Positions 5,718 through 5,869 of a stretch of DNA of 5,869 nt are shown here, piece after piece (the first letter of the stretch is position 1; each line of letters opens with the position of its first letter). This stretch comes from an uncultured Allomuricauda sp. (GTDB lineage Bacteria; Bacteroidota; Bacteroidia; Flavobacteriales; Flavobacteriaceae): assembly GCA_937911965.1 (NCBI GenBank), contig CALDPL010000011.1, positions 1-5,869 of the forward strand, read 5' to 3'. Made by a program: the position numbers and the translations under genes. The notes beneath the pieces are model-generated. The model was not told the origin of the DNA and did not search any database. It worked only from the letters and a program-made list of their open reading frames with translations.

Positions 5718-5869
5718 TCACTTTTTGAACATGAAATAAACGGCCAGAATCAGGAATACAAAGGAAATGATGTGGTTGGCCCTGAAGGTCTCCGTCTTGA
5801 AGACCAAAAGGGTGAAAGCGGCAAAGACCAGCCCGCCCAGCGCGAGCCAGAAGAGCTGCTCCCGCGCCG
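5718..5869 (-). CDS. C-terminal fragment of a small membrane protein (start outside window)
   Basis: Reading the minus strand from base 5867 gives 49 residues ending KK and a TGA at 5720-5718. The fragment begins AREQLFWLALGG and holds two hydrophobic helices (about residues 5-23 and 31-47) joined by a short polar loop, KTETFRANH. The two-lysine end after the last helix suggests a cytoplasmic C-terminus by the positive-inside rule. I do not recognise the family; a small integral membrane protein, or the last two helices of a larger one, are equally possible. The frame is open to the window edge and the coding-like composition supports a real gene. It runs in the same direction as the serine hydrolase but 360 bases upstream of it. 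Confidence 0.65.
   Translation of the reverse strand, partial: AREQLFWLALGGLVFAAFTLLVFKTETFRANHIISFVFLILAVYFMFKK

Overview
The window looks like a Bacteroidota chromosome, most likely a member of the Flavobacteriia with moderate GC. Three things point that way. Gene starts lack Shine-Dalgarno sequences and are preceded by A-rich leaders. The gene content is typical: tandem DUF2249 proteins beside an Rrf2 regulator and a stand-alone DUF59 protein, plus an exported class C-type serine hydrolase. Codon use looks uniform throughout. The genus cannot be fixed from this sequence alone.

Layout. Bases 1-4056 hold six tightly packed plus-strand genes that read as one operon, whose 5' end lies outside the window. 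In order they are: the 3' end of a tandem DUF2249 protein (1-321); a DUF1858-DUF2249-DUF2249 protein (348-1190); a 12-helix membrane protein distantly resembling heme-copper oxidase subunit I and NnrS (1198-2481); a DUF59/MIP18-type Fe-S assembly factor (2478-2801, ATGA overlap with the preceding gene); an Rrf2/IscR-NsrR-type regulator with a probable Fe-S site (2827-3258); and a triple DUF2249 protein (3301-4056). A convergent gene for a secreted beta-lactamase-family serine hydrolase follows on the minus strand (4086-5357). Next comes a 360-base non-coding stretch with several inverted repeats (5358-5717). The window ends in the last 49 codons of a minus-strand membrane protein (5718-5869).

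How the genes may work together (inference). DUF2249 and DUF1858 proteins, Rrf2 regulators and NnrS-like or oxidase-like membrane proteins recur near genes for nitric oxide and nitrite metabolism and for Fe-S repair. The simplest reading is an accessory module for nitrosative stress, denitrification or low-oxygen growth. In this reading the Rrf2 protein senses NO or Fe-S status, the DUF59 protein helps Fe-S (re)assembly, the membrane protein binds heme or metal, and the DUF2249 proteins act as soluble, possibly metal- or heme-binding partners. No catalytic NO or nitrite reductase lies inside the window. The serine hydrolase and the partial membrane protein appear unrelated to this module.
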